64,000 nt of DNA from Magnolia sinica (GCF_029962835.1 NC_080588.1:44933001-44997000); one strand, 5' to 3'; positions 35,393-47,830 are shown, counted from the first letter of the stretch. The notes: generated by a model not told the origin, from the letters alone. A program made the numbers and translations.

Positions 35393-36838
35393 TCATTTTA
35401 AAATGCACATGCCAAGATCAAATTTCATCTTTTTGAACCTGCTTTTATCGAGAGGTTTTGTGAAAATGTCAGCTCGTTGATCTTCAGTAGGAATATATTC
35501 TAGAGATATAATTTTTTCTTCTACTAATTCCCTTATATAATGAAATCTAATGTCAATGTGCTTAGTACGAGAATGCTGAATAGGATTTTTTGAAATATTT
35601 ATCACACTGGAATTATCACAATGTAATAACATAGAATCTGTTTAATTCCATAATCACTTAGCATTCGTTGCATCCAAACAAGTGTGTACATGCATTACCA
35701 GCTGCGATATACTTCAGCTATTGAAAGTGATATAGAATTTTGTTTCTTACTAAACTAGGAAACTAGACAATTTTCAATGTAAAAACAACCACCACTGGTT
35801 GATTTTCTATCATCTAGATTACCAGCCCAGTCAGCATCCGAGTACCCAGCTAATTGGACACTGGTCTCATGAGGATACCAGAGACCGAGATTTACAGTAC
35901 TTGCGACATCTAATAATTCGCTTAACAGCAATCAAGTGAGATTCTTTTGGATCAGATTGATATCTTGTGCAAATTCCAACACTTAGAGAAATATCAGGTC
36001 TACTAGCAGTTAAATATAACAAACTACCAATCATACTCCGATAAAGTTTTGAGTCAACATTTTTACCATTAGAGTCTTTTGAGAGTTTCAGGGTAGTACT
36101 CATAGGAGTATCGAAATTCTTGTCATTCTCAAATCCAAATCTCTTGATTAGATTCAAATCATACTTAGATTGAGAAATGAATATTCCTTCAGGTTGTTGC
36201 TTTACTTGCAATCCAAGGAAATAAGTCAATTCTCCAACCATGCTCATTTCGAACTGTGATTTCATCAAATCTGCAAACTCAGTAGTCAAGTTAGTACAAG
36301 TTGATCCATAAATGATATCATCAACATAAATCTGCACCATTAAGATATGATCATTATGTTTTTTAACAAACAGAGTTTTATCAACAGATCCCATTTGAAA
36401 ATTATGACTTAAAAGAAATTTCGTTAGTTTCTCATACCATGCCCTAGGTGCTTGTTTTAATCCATAAAGTGCCTTTTTAAGCCGATATACATAATCAGTA
36501 TTTTTGGAATCTTCAAAACCCATTAGTTATTCAATATAGACTTCTTCATGTAAATCGCCATTTAGAAAAGCACTTTTCACATCCATCTGATAAATCTTTA
36601 TCTTTTTAAAACATGCAATGGATATAAATAGTCTGATAGATTCAAGACGTGCTACTGGTGCAAAAGTTTCATCGAAATCAATCCCTTCAATTTGAGTATA
36701 ACCTTGTACCACTAGTCTAGCCTTGTTTCTAATTATATTTCCACACTCGTCAGACTTATTTTTGAAAATCCATTTTGTTCCAATGATGTGTTTATCTTTA
36801 GGTCTTGGTATGAGATAGCAAACATCATTTCTTACGAA
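35393..36838 (-). pseudogene. Copia pol: reverse transcriptase and RNase H
   Basis: On minus the RT palm starts near 36830 and shows the typical '[20 protein letters not shown]' and '[12 protein letters not shown]' segments. The catalytic IYVDDIIYG is at about 36305-36332, followed by 'FLGLQVKQ' and the copia LYRSMIGSLLYL block. RNase H follows with SDADWAGNLDDRKSTSGG near 35800-35850 and ends in ADIFTKPL (35393-35632). Stops interrupt the frame, for example after VYIE at 36524-36526, where the family has glutamine (CAA to TAA), and a frameshift lies near 35870. The product would not be functional, although the YVDD residues remain. Confidence 0.95.
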
Positions 36839-39089
36839 TTAGTTGAGTTCTTCTTGCATCGCAACAATCCAGTTCTCATCAGCAAGAGCTTCTTTTACGT
36901 TAGATAGTTCTATTTGGGATATAAAACATACATAATTACATATATCCTCAAGTTGTCTACGGGTGCGAACACCGGTGAGAGGGTTTCCAAGAATTTGTGT
37001 GGTTGGATGATCTTTAAGAGTCCTCAACTCAGAATCAGTCTGATTCGATGAAGTATCAGGTTTATCAATGATTAGTACTTCATCATTATCTAAATTAGAA
37101 ATTGGCGTGTTTAAGTGATCATCAATGACAACATTAATGGATTCTTGAATCACACCAGTCCTTTTGTTCAGAACCCTATAAGCTCGACTGTTTAAGGAAT
37201 ATCCTAGAAAAATACCTTCATCACTCTTCGTATCGAATTTTTCCAAATTTTCATGATCACGTAAAATATAGCACTTGCTGCCAAAAACTTGAAAGTATTT
37301 AACAGTAGGCATTTTATTGAACCACAATTCGTAAGCCGTTTTATTATTATCTTTGCTAGTGTAGACTCAGTTAATAATATAGCAAGCTGTGTTGACTGCT
37401 TCAGCCCAAAGATTTTTAGAGAGCTTCATGCTATTCAACATGACATTAGCCATTTTTTGAAGCACCCTATTCTTTCTTTCTATAATTCCATTTTATTGTG
37501 GAGTTTTGGGAGCAGAGAATTCATGTAATATTCCTTGGTCGGTACAGAACTTCTCAAAATTGCTATTCTCAAATTCAGATCCATGATCACTACGAATTTT
37601 ACTGATTTGAGAAGATTTTTCAGTTTGAATCCTTTTGAAAACTTTTCTTACTTCTTCAAGGGTTTCAGATTTATCCCTTAAGAAGACTACCTAAGTGAAT
37701 CTGGTAAAATCATCAACTATTATTACCAGGATATACTTTTTCCCACCACGACTTTCTGTTCTGGTAGGTCCTATCAGATCCATGTGGAGAAGTTCGAGTG
37801 GTCTTGATGTGGTATTTGAATTCACCTTTTTGTGTGAGTTCTTTGTTTGTTTGCCTATCTGGCACTCACCACATATTTTATCTAATTTCTGAAGTTTGGG
37901 TAAACCTCTTATAAGTTCTCGTTTGCTCAATCTATATAAATTTCGATAATGTACATGTCCAAGACGTTTGTGCCATAAATCAGTCTTGTCTGTATGGACC
38001 ATGTAACATGTTTGATTAGATGAGCTGGATTCGCTAATAATATAGCAATTTTCAAACGTTCTACGTCCAGTTAATATTACAGAACCCTTATTGTTTAGTA
38101 TCTCACAGCTTTGATTAGAAAACCGAACACTATGGTTATTATCACATATTTGAGATATACTAAGCAAGTTATGTTTTAAGCCTTCAACATATAAAACATT
38201 TTTAAACACAGGAAGATTAAAAAGTTGAACCGTACCTTGGCCTATAATCTTGCAGTTGCTACCATCACCAACTGTGACTGAACCATCAGTCATATCTTTC
38301 AGATCCGTGAATAAAGCTTTGTCACCTGTCATATGCCTGGAGCATCCACTGTCTAGGTACCACTTTGAATGACTTGTTGCTTTGAAAGCAGTGTGAGCAA
38401 CCAAGCAGGTAATTTTAGGAACCCATTTCATAACTGTTTTGGGTTTAGGAACATAGTTGGTCTTCTTTTGTGTATATTTGTAGGAATGACCTATAGAGTT
38501 AGATTTTAAGAGCTCCTTGAGTAAATCAACTATCTTTTCAGCTAGTGGATTTCGTTTCTGATTAAAGTTGACATGGCTGCTTCTAGGTTTTTAAAAAGTT
38601 TTTAAATTTCTAGAAAAATCTTGATAAGTACTTTTCCCTTTTGAGTTTGAGGACTCTCCTTTAACAAACATAAGAAGAGTATACTTTTGTTTAGGAGGTA
38701 GATTTTTATCATAGCCCAACCCGGATCGATCGCCACATTTTCTTGATCCGGATAACAGTTTTTCTAACTTTGGATCACCTTGGACATATTTCCATATGTC
38801 CTTTAGACTCAGAAGAGAAGATACTTCAGTTTTAAGTTTCTCAATTTCAGATTTTAAATCAATAATTAGGGAGTTTTTAAATTCCAAATCGCATTTTGAT
38901 TTTTCAAAACAATCTGAAATTTGTGATTTTTCTAAGACAAGTGATTCAAAACATTTTTTGAGTTAAAAAAACTTTTCTTTTTGAAGTTTAAGTTTGACAG
39001 TAATTTTACAACTTTCCTTATATAGGGCATTGTAAGCGTCTTGAAGATCATCTTCATTTTCACATTCACTACTCAGATTTTCTTCACTT
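36839..39089 (-). pseudogene. Copia pol: linker, protease and integrase
   Basis: On minus, a lysine/glutamate-rich coiled segment (38591-39089) leads to the aspartic protease motif WYLDSGCSRHMTGD (about 38332-38373). Integrase follows with the HHCC zinc finger (HKRLGH ... CGECQIGK) and the DDE core: MDLIGP (about 37780), RSDHGSEFEN (about 37585) and a glutamate in IERKNR (about 37475). It then reads YELWFNKMPTVKYFQVFGSK toward the connector. Stops occur at a tryptophan codon (TGG to TAG, about 37693) and a glutamine codon (CAA to TAA, about 37495), among others. The catalytic residues themselves are still readable. Confidence 0.93.
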
Positions 39090-39091
39090 GT

Positions 39092-40151
39092 TTAGTCATT
39101 ATCTGAAAATGTGAATTTGGCTAGAGTCATAAGAGCTTTAAGCTCATTGCCCGACTCAGTTTCAGAATCTTCTGATTCAGAAGAACCTTCAGAATTAGAT
39201 GATTCATCCCATATAGCCAACATACCTTTCTTCTTGGGTTTGTCCCTTTTAGGACATCTATTTGCTAAGTGCCCATATTCTTGACAGTTATAACATTGAC
39301 TATCTTTCAAAGATTTTCGAGATTGATTTTCGAGATTTGGGTCTAAACTTCTTTTTATCATTTGATTTTTGAAAATCAACCCTTTTCTTGCTTTTGAAAA
39401 TCTTGTAAAATTTCTTAGCTAAAAGAGCCATATCATCTTCTGAATTTTCTTTTGAATTACATTTAGAAGATTTTAGTGCGATAGATTTACCTTTAGGAGC
39501 TTTAAAGTTTAACTCGTAGGTTTGTAGAGAACCAACTAGTTCTTCTACCCTCATATTATCTGTATCACGAAGTTCCTGGATCGCAGTTACTTTAGAATTG
39601 AACCGTTCAGGAAGTGAGCATAATATTTTTGCACACACTTTACTTTCTGGGATTTTATCGCCAAGACCCCACATTGAGTTTACAATGTCATTCAATCTAG
39701 TGTAAAAGTCCATAAACATTTCATTTTCCTCCATATGAATTTCTTCAAATCTGGTTGTGAGGAGTTGGACTTTAGATTTTTTGACAATTGTAGTACCCTC
39801 GTGTGTCATTTCTAATATATCCCAAGCTTGCTTTGCAGTATCACAGGAAATGATTCTTTTGAACTCATCCGGTGATAGTGCGCAAGTAATTGCATTTAGT
39901 GCTTTAGCATTTGCACTACTCTCACTTTTCTAAAGAGTGGTCCATTGGTAATATGGTATGACTTTCATAGATTTTGAACCATCAACCCCAGTAACTTCCA
40001 TGATAGGAGGTTTCCATTCAGTCACTGTGGCTTGCCACACATTTTCATCCATTGATTTGAGGAAGATCCTCATTCTGGCTTTCCAATAGGCATAGTTGGA
40101 GCTATCAAAGGGTGGAGGCCTTGTGACTGAAAGGCTATCAAAATTTGACAT
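39092..40151 (-). pseudogene. Copia gag with CCHC zinc knuckle
   Basis: On minus it starts MSNFDSLSVTRPPPFDSSNY, the usual copia gag opening followed by the YWKARMRIFLKS segment. A stop interrupts near 39929 and the frame continues through the capsid-like part (LCSLPERFNSKVTAIQELRD). A frameshift near 39330 separates it from the CCHC knuckle CYNCQEYGHLANRCPKR (about 39240-39300). A serine/glutamate-rich acidic region follows. Gag would package element RNA; this copy cannot encode a continuous one. Confidence 0.93.
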
Positions 40152-40211
40152 CTTAAATAGCTTAAATCGTTAGCTCAGGAATTAAATCCAAGAATTAAAA
40201 AAGAGCTATTA

Positions 40212-40224
40212 GGCTCTGATACCA
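40212..40224 (-). promoter_or_regulatory. Primer binding site for initiator tRNA-Met
   Basis: On minus, two bases after the 5' LTR, the sequence reads TGGTATCAGAGCC, the standard complement of the 3' end of plant tRNA-iMet used to prime minus-strand synthesis. Confidence 0.95.
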
Positions 40225-40226
40225 CT

Positions 40227-42237
40227 TGAAAAGGCCTAGCTATATGTCTTAGAGGGGGGTGAATAGGACAATGCCAAATAAAACTTATAACAGCGGAATT
40301 AAAAAGGATATGATAGCCAAAATAAATCACAATGCAAGAAAGTAAAATAACTTCAAAATTCAGATCTTGAGAGGTAGATACAAATGTTGTTCTAAGGACA
40401 ACCTTATACCAAAAACCAGAGTTTATGGTAGGACAACCTTATTTCTAGAAAGATCTTTGTATCAAATCTCAAACCGAAGAGGAATACAGAAATAAATACA
40501 AACTGAATTAAAATAAATTGTAATTACAAATGTATTGTTCTAGGGACAGCCATACACCATAAAAATGGTAGGGCAACCTTGCTGGAACAACTTTTAAAGG
40601 AAATTGAATATCAAGCTGATAAAGGAATAGCATAAAATAAATTCTAAACTATTACAAAATTCTCACAATGCTTGAATTAAATGATTACAACATTCACCAC
40701 CATACATACATCCCACAAAAAAATAATTAAAGATCAGAAGTATAAATCATTCAACCACAACACAAGGGATTATAGTGGTTCGCCTGTGTGTTCACCAACT
40801 GTTAAACAACAGCCACACAGAATGCTACTCCACTCCTAATATCCTCACACAGGGGATATTAGCGTTCACTAACAAAATAGGTTTTCCCAGGTTCACCTAA
40901 AACCTTTACAATTGTGTCTTTGTCTGTGGGCTTACACAATTAAAAACCCCACTTCTGAGTTTTCCTGGCTCTCCTCAGATAACCAATACAACAAGATTTT
41001 TCTGGCAAATCTTGAAAGAAACCAAAACAGAAAGGAATTTACAATTAAATGTAAAATACCTGATTATCTCCTTCGTTATAGTAGCCAGGTAGAACCAAAT
41101 CAGAGTAGATGATTGAATGTCCAAGTTCAATGTCCAGTACTCAATTACAATGGTTCTAATTCTAATAGATTTTAAATTAAACCAAATAGGGCTTGCCTTA
41201 ATTGATTTTGATTCCAAAGAAAGGGGATAACAATTCCTCTTATCAAATTAGATTGGAATAGCAGAAACAAAATCAATTAAATAAAGGTAAGGAAAGAGAA
41301 TATTAAATAAGCACACTTAGCTTAGATGGAGCACAGAATTATCTCTCAGAAGTTCGACGAAGATTGGCTTGAATGGATTAATTAATTCGATAATTTCTTC
41401 TGAGATTCGTGCACCATTTATTGGTGAGCAGATCGCGTCTTCGACTGGTCTAGGGAGCTCTTCGACTAGTCGAAGCAATAATAGATATTTGAAAAATCAG
41501 GCGCGATAAGCTTTGACCGTTCTACGACTGGTCGAAGGTCTTCTTCGATCGTCGTAGGTCACCTTCGATCGTCGAAGAACTCGAAAAACAATGCTGGATT
41601 TTGAGTCGAAGATTTTCGATCGTCGAAGATGCGATCGACTTTGTTCCTTTGACTGGTCGAACAGATTCCTGGACTAGTCGAAGCCTAACAGATTTTATCC
41701 GAAATTTGTAACAAACTCATGACTGATCAAGAAATTTCTTAGACTGATCGAAGCAACTCTAGGACTAGTCGAAGAAGGCCTAGGACTAGTCGAAGAACAG
41801 ACCAAACTTATGTAAAATAAACATTCAATTTATGTATCCAAAGTGACCTACTTCTAAGGTCAACCTAAGGTCAGTCAAACCTCAACCATGAAGTAAGGAC
41901 ATTGAAACATTAGGAACTAGTGACCTTGAAGTATGAGCCTTGAAGTCTTCATGTAGTTCAATCTTGAAATCTTGATGTAGCTCAATCTTGAAAGTGTCTT
42001 GAGTTCTTTACAAACTGCCTTGTACTCTTCTTGAAGTCTTGCAGCTTGAGTCTTGTCTTGTGAACAGTTCTTGCATTCAAGATTGATCCTTGTACTTGTG
42101 AGCTTTGCTTGTTGTGAGCTTAGCTTGTTCATGAATGTTGATCCTTGAGAGAGCTTCACTTATGCAAGTTATATATAACAGTGATTTTAGCACCACAAAT
42201 TTGACAACAGACAAGGATATAAACTATAGCACTTACA
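40227..42237 (-). repeat. 5' LTR of the copia element (2011 bp)
   Basis: Direct repeat of 31322-33316. It is 16 bases longer, mainly through a small duplication within the palindromic-motif cluster (about 41520-41560). In that cluster several CGACTGGTCG sites of the partner LTR read CGATCGTCG here, while the rest of the LTR is nearly identical. Confidence 0.95.
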
Positions 42238-43295
42238 ATAGGTCACTGCTTTATCCAGTCAGGCAAAACTGTTAGCCATCACTTCCACAGGGTCTTAAAT
42301 GTAATTGTCTAGCTCTACCATGAGTATGTTAAACAGGCTGCCCCGAAAGTACCTCTTGAAATTCAAGAAAATCCATATTAGGCCGCATACTTTCAGGTGA
42401 CATTATCTAATTAAGACTCTTTTCACATAATTTGCATTAGTCTACTTGATATCCTTTAAACTTTTCAATATATGAGGACAACGTTTATTTAGGATTGCGT
42501 GCGGGCGATCCATGATACCCATATTCCGGCTGACATGAAAGCATCCCAACATGCAAGCTTTCGCAACAGAAAATTATTCTTATCTCAAAATATACTTGCT
42601 ACTTGTTCATTTGATATGAACATTATAACGTTTTAGCGGGTTGGGAGGGTTCAACTTCATATGCTAGGGTCTGTCACAATGCTCTGACACGTACCGATGA
42701 TCCTTTAACTATCTCACATGGTATTCATCGTCACTCCTTTATTTGCATCCCTTATTTTTTCATTATAATTATGATTGTGAAATACACTCTGAACATGTCC
42801 GTCTATGAAACATGTAGGTAAATACTATGTTGTGGATGTGGGGTATGCACATTCGCCTGGTTTTATGGCCTCATACCGTGGTGTTCGATACCACCTTCAA
42901 GAGTATCAAACTGATAGAGCATCTGCAAATATGAAGGAGTTTTTCAACTATCGACACACGAAACACAATTGAGCGTTGTTTCGGAGTACTGAAAGGCCGG
43001 TTCCCAATATTGAAAATGGCATTGCAGTACCCTTTTAAAACTCAGGTGAAAATTGTAATAGCTTGTTGTGTACTATATAATTTTATCCAACGCTCGCATG
43101 AGTATGATAAAGATCTACATGATGCTGGTATACCTGTTGGGGAGGTAGAGACCAACCCAACGCCGTACAGCACTCGATGAGAGGCAGTGGTTTGTGAGAG
43201 TGACTCATTAGGAAAAAGATGCGTGGATGAGAGTGCAAGATGATATTGCCGAACGAATGTGGGCTGACGCTCGAAACAATTGTAGGAACATATAA
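42238..43295 (+). pseudogene. PIF/Harbinger transposase, catalytic C-terminal part
   Basis: Continues the frame broken at 31321: HCFIQSGKTVSHHFHRVLNV, then DCVRAIHDTHIPADMKASQH (about 42494), AGWEGSTSYARVCHNALT (about 42635), YYVVDVGYAHSPGFMASYRG (about 42825), NTIERCFGVLKGRFPILK (about 42958) and a C-terminal DIAERMWADARNN ending at 43295. These are the DDE nuclease blocks of plant PIF/Harbinger. The first catalytic aspartate of the GAIDGTH block is histidine here (AIHDTH). The second Asp (VVDVGY) and the Glu (IERCFG) are present. In-frame stops occur in the first segment (about 42310 and 42379) and frameshifts between blocks, so the gene is dead. Confidence 0.93.
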
Positions 43296-43516
43296 GCGTA
43301 CTCTACCTATTTCTATATTATGTAATTATTTCAAAATATGACTAGATTTTAACATGTTATTCAACCCGTGCATGGGTTTATTACATATCTTGGAAGATGA
43401 TTTTTGCAGACCTGTTTGGTCATGATTCACTATTTAAAAAATGCATTATTACTACTTATCACTCGCTTTTATATTACCTCATATCGTAACTCCAACTTGT
43501 CATATTCATAAATACG

Positions 43517-44597
43517 ATGTTGGACATTTGCACAAGTCCATCACGCACACCGTCACAATCGCCAATAAAAACTCTGGTTCAACCAATTCACTTTTCCCTT
43601 AGAGAGAAGCTTGTTAGGTCTTTTGCTGAGCCTCCATCCTGCACACCTAAAATTAAATGGACTAGACCAATGGGCCAAGTACTATTCAACACGTTGCTTG
43701 ATCAAATTACACTAGGATGCAAAGTTGATAATGGATTTATGAGCTAAGTGTATCAGGCTGTAGTTAAGGAGGCAATGAATCATACACTCGTCAGTGTGAA
43801 TTGATAAAATGCACAAAACCAGATGGGATATGCTTGATGCAAGCAGATTTAGTTAGGATAATGAGCGACAGGTGGTGATCGCCCCATTTGAAGTTTGGGA
43901 AGAATATTTGCATGTACGTCATTATCACAAAACCCTATTTATTCTAACTCCAATTTTATTGTACATTGATTTTATGTGAGAGGACGTTGTGTTATAGTGC
44001 TTGCTTGCTAATATCTTACTAGCTTTGTTTAGTGCAATCCCATCCGTGAGCTGAAAGACTTTGGGGGAAGAGAATTGGGAGAATGGATCATTTAGCAGTG
44101 ATAGTCGGCTCGGATCAAGTAACGGTCCAATACGTACAAGGAAGTAAGAATACGGCTCCGTCATCATCTCGTATACAACAATATTTGAACGAAGCATGGA
44201 CCGACCTAGAAGACGATATAGAAGATATTGTAGATTTATATGGACAAAATCTTGGGACTCCAAAGTGAATTATATCATTCTCTCTGATAGTTAGTCTCGC
44301 GAAAATCAATCATTCCACAACACTCCAAACCATACGTCTGATTCTGAAAATAATCATTATGGGAGTAGTACAAAAAAGCGAATGCAAGTTGTTTGTCCCT
44401 GTGACATAATTGGGATGTCTCTGAAGAATATAGCCGATGCAATGCATGATTTCAGACTTGAGAAGGAGGTAAATCAAACAAGTAAGGTGTTGGATATTCT
44501 TAAAGAGGTACATGGCCTGACCAACGCTGAGTTCATCAATGTCGGTCAAATCCTCAATAGGGATGAAAGGCTTGCATCCTTCTTTATGAGTCTATGA
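43517..44597 (+). pseudogene. PIF/Harbinger ORF1, Myb/SANT-like DNA-binding protein
   Basis: Starts at 43517. The segment KIKWTRPMGQVLFNTLLDQI followed by LGCKVDNGFMS (stop) matches the plant Myb/SANT-like domain (W.......L...L..Q...G.K.DNGF). After the stop the domain continues (AVVKEAMNHT; NERQVVIAPFEVWEEYLHV near 43862). A middle part has IRELKDFGG and an acidic stretch DLEDDIEDIVDLYGQN (about 44200). The C-terminal frame (44382-44597) ends KVLDILKEVHGLTNAEFINV ... LASFFMSL, the usual tail of this family. In PIF/Harbinger elements ORF1 partners the nuclease in binding terminal repeats. Several stops and frameshifts make it a pseudogene. Confidence 0.88.
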
Positions 44598-47455
44598 CTA
44601 GAATAATGAGTTGAATGGTTGAAAAAAACTCTTGATAATTCGGAGGGAAGTGTAGCTGGTGGGTCAGGTTGATGGATATTGCATACTATTAATGTATATG
44701 GACACGAATTTGCGTATCTTTTTTTTTTTGGAGTGGGAATTTATGACATATCGCATGCCTTTGACATCCAATAGTATGGATGTGTTTTGGTTATGTAATA
44801 ACTTAAAACTATTTGTGGTATGACATCTTACTTATCGGAGTAATTTTTTTTATTGGATGCATACTTTCCTGAATCATTTTCTAATAATTTGGATATCTTA
44901 ATTTCATACATCAGTAATTCGTATATATGTTAGATCCACATTTATGCAAGCAATATGATGAACTCTATTTAGTCAAAAGATTTCATTCAACATTGGATCG
45001 AGAATAAAATAGGTAAAGACCATGTGCCAATAGGAATCCAGTAGTGATGGTACTCCATAGTGATTTGAGGTAAATATGATTATCAGATTCGAGTATTTAC
45101 TTGAATATATATGTAGATTGTACATTGCCTTAATAATTCTATTATGGAGTCGCAGACACAGATGGGTAATGAAAAATATTATGTCATGTTGGTTGATAGT
45201 CAACTAGGTATCTACCTATCTTGGGAGGAGGCACAATTGTAAGTTGAAGGATTCAACAGGTGTAAACATCGGTCTTAAAGACTTCGGAATGAGTGACTGA
45301 ATGGTGGAACAAGAACCGGGATCATACAAGTTTTCCAATTGTGGGTCAGCCCACAGGACGTGAAACTTGTCATGGATCGGTTGGTATTTGTTGTGATGAG
45401 ATAGTGACGTCAATAACATCTACCTCGTATGTCCACAATACGATCCCAACCATGATACCTGGGGTTTGTTGACAGACGACAACTCTAACTCAGCTGTGGA
45501 TAGGACAATTATGGTGTTTGTTGGGATGTTGGTTCTTATCGTGGCTTTGTATATTATCAATCCGGCTTAAATTTCTTGCTTACAGTGTGGTAGATACTAT
45601 ATCCAAATTTGTCTATAACTATTTTCCATGTTATCTTATTATGTCTTCTAAAATTTTGTATTGCATATTATTAAATTAGGTTACAAGATGTTTTTTTATT
45701 TTATTTTTTATGATCTTTCATGTGTTGTATGTTATCCTGTGTCTATAACCGTCTAGCTTTAAGACTCCTCTGCCCATAAGTGAACCATCCAATCATGGGT
45801 TATGGTGTATTGGTTTGGATTCTAAACTTCGACCCATATCTTTCCATTTCACTATTCTTTTATAATACTAATTTTAATGTATTCAATATTCCGGTGGGAT
45901 TTATACTTTATTTTTATATTGATTATGATTGATTATAAATTTTTAGGTTGAACAGGTCACTTCCGAGCACAACTACGTACCCTTGATACCCCTCAAAAAT
46001 AGTATTGGGTTGAAGTGGGTTTTGGACTTTATTTCTATATACTTTTTGATTGATTATAACTTCTTGGGTTGAACAGGTCCATGCCAAGCACCACTATGCA
46101 CCCTTAAGGCCCCTCAAATACTTGGATCCAACGTTATCAACAGATAAAGTTCGTGTAAGTTAAAGAGTGGGACTGAAATATCAATTCCTATTTATTTTTA
46201 TAAATTTCTTATTGTAAAGTCTTAATATTAATAGAATGAGTTGATCAGGTTCACGCATATTACAGTTTTGTCATTTTCGCTTATTACTTCATTTATGAAT
46301 TACATGTATCGGTTTGTCTCCGATGATGACATTGTCCAATGAATATGTACCGAAGGTACTAAATCATGACCAAATGTTAGATGGATTATTTTTATGTTTG
46401 AAACCATCTAATCGTTCGGTTCACTTGTCTTCGAAGCACATGAGAGAGTGGACCGGTTGGAATAGTAGGCTCTCTAGTTGGTTGCCGGAAAATTCCACTT
46501 CTTGCTCCGCCATTTTCCCATAAATTAGAAAATTACAAGGAAATGAAATATCTAATTTTTTTTAATAACTATTGGGTTGGGTTGCATGTGCCTTGTCACA
46601 CGTTACTTTAAATGTGTGCCTTAGACTAAATTTGTTGTACTGATGGTCTCGTTTGTATGAAGAGATATGTTGAGTTGAACAGAATGTAGAAGAGCTGCTG
46701 GCCCTATTGGTGGTCCATCGTGTTGAATGGCCTTGATCAATCATGTTTATCCCTTATTATGTCCCTTTTGAGGAATAATTCTAGTGATGTCATTTGAACA
46801 AGTAGGTGGACCACACAAATTGGCAACTGAGACACGGGAAAACGAGCTGGTATATGTTATTTCCCTTCAAGCAGGTGTATGTAACTTTCTGATCTATTGG
46901 ATAACAGATAAACATGTTGATGTGAACAATATACATTGGATGTACTGCATGCAATTCACTGGTGTGGTCCACTTGAATGCTCTACCAGCTTTTATTTTGG
47001 GTGTATGGGCCATTAATTGGTCTTGCGAAGTGGATGGACGGTGTGGATCAATGCCACAGATCCATGCGAGATTGCGATCATTGTTTCTATTGTAATGTCA
47101 TGCATTGTAAGATGGCGCTCTATCCCAACATATGTAGCCATTCAAACACTCCCAATTGGGATCCTGGCATTTCATGTGCATCCCACCCAATATCCAAAGA
47201 GCATCGGGCACAACTCCCATTGAATATTGAATGGATCCAAACAATGCATCCCCTATCTTGTAAGCACATCCGACGACAAACCTAAACATTACTGCTTCAT
47301 GAGTTTTTAGGGCTTGTTTAATTTTTCAAATCCTCCAAAACACCATGTAAATAAGCAATTATTAATTTTTCATCATCTTTGAAAACTAGCATGTATTTTT
47401 GCTTTAAAAACCATCCAAAAGAACTTGTTTAAAAGTGTAGGCCCCACCGTGATGT
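44598..47455. other. AT-rich tail, no gene recognised
   Basis: Probably begins with the 3' noncoding part of the Harbinger element. Contains a duplicated block of about 125 bases (see 45925-46130). A plus frame at 46314-46523 has composition suggesting a decayed exon (REWTGWNSRLSSWLPENSTS), but I recognise no family. From 46800 to 47060 the GTGGACCAC and GGACGGTGTGGAT motifs seen elsewhere in the window return. Confidence 0.35.
45925..46130 (+). repeat. Imperfect tandem duplication, about 125 bp period
   Basis: 'gattgattataa' + 'ttgaacaggtc' + 'gagcac'/'aagcac' + 'acccttgatacccctc'/'acccttaaggcccctc' occurs at about 45926-46000 and 46051-46115. Confidence 0.65.

Positions 47456-47492
<37 letters not shown>
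47456..47492 (+). repeat. (AT)n(GA)n compound microsatellite
   Basis: About ten AT units pass into about nine GA units, marking a composition boundary just before the MULE-associated region. Confidence 0.95.
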
Positions 47493-47714
47493 GTTTTTCC
47501 TACTGTACCCACTTATGGGAACGCACCTTACTAAGCCCACTTATTCTTACCTTCCAAGAATGCTCCCCTGCTATATAGATAACTTTTCACAGGTCAAAAA
47601 TGCCCTTGCTTTATCAGACACACCTTTGAAAGCTACCAGTCGCATCTCCTTCTCAAATTTCACCGATTCTTCTTTCCTCTTCCTAATCCTTCATCCTAGC
47701 TCAAGAATCCCATT

Positions 47715-47830
47715 TTCTAATTACTTCTCCCCCTTTGTGACTGTCCACCCTAGTAGTAAAACCCTCATTTTACTGCCTTCTTCTCTCCCCTTTTCCAATT
47801 GTCCACCCTAGGAGTAAAACCCTCATTTTC
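47715..47830 (+). repeat. Short tandem duplication upstream of the protease gene
   Basis: 'tgtccaccctagtagtaaaa' and 'tgtccaccctaggagtaaaa', each followed by 'ccctcatttt', about 64 bases apart. Possibly part of the MULE terminal region. Confidence 0.7.

Larger units (their letters stand above)
31322..42237 (-). mobile_element. Complete 10.9 kb Ty1-copia element (SIRE/Maximus-like) with an extra ORF
   Basis: LTRs at 31322-33316 and 40227-42237 are direct repeats with TG...CA ends. The flanking duplication ATAGG is perfect (31317-31321 and 42238-42242). On minus the order is 5' LTR, tRNA-iMet primer site, gag with a zinc knuckle, protease, integrase, reverse transcriptase, RNase H, extra ORF, polypurine tract, 3' LTR. 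Integrase before RT places it in Ty1-copia. The 2 kb LTRs, the AAAGGGGGAGAT tract, the lysine/glutamate-rich coiled stretch after the zinc knuckle and the extra 3' ORF resemble the SIRE/Maximus lineage. Every coding domain carries stops or frameshifts. It inserted into the Harbinger transposase gene. Confidence 0.95.

Noticed and set aside
40212-40224. Part of a tRNA-Met gene
   Set aside because: Only 13 bases match, directly beside an LTR; it is the retroelement primer site.
46314-46523. Frame reading REWTGWNSRLSSWLPENSTS as a gene
   Set aside because: Short, isolated, without a recognisable domain or splice context.
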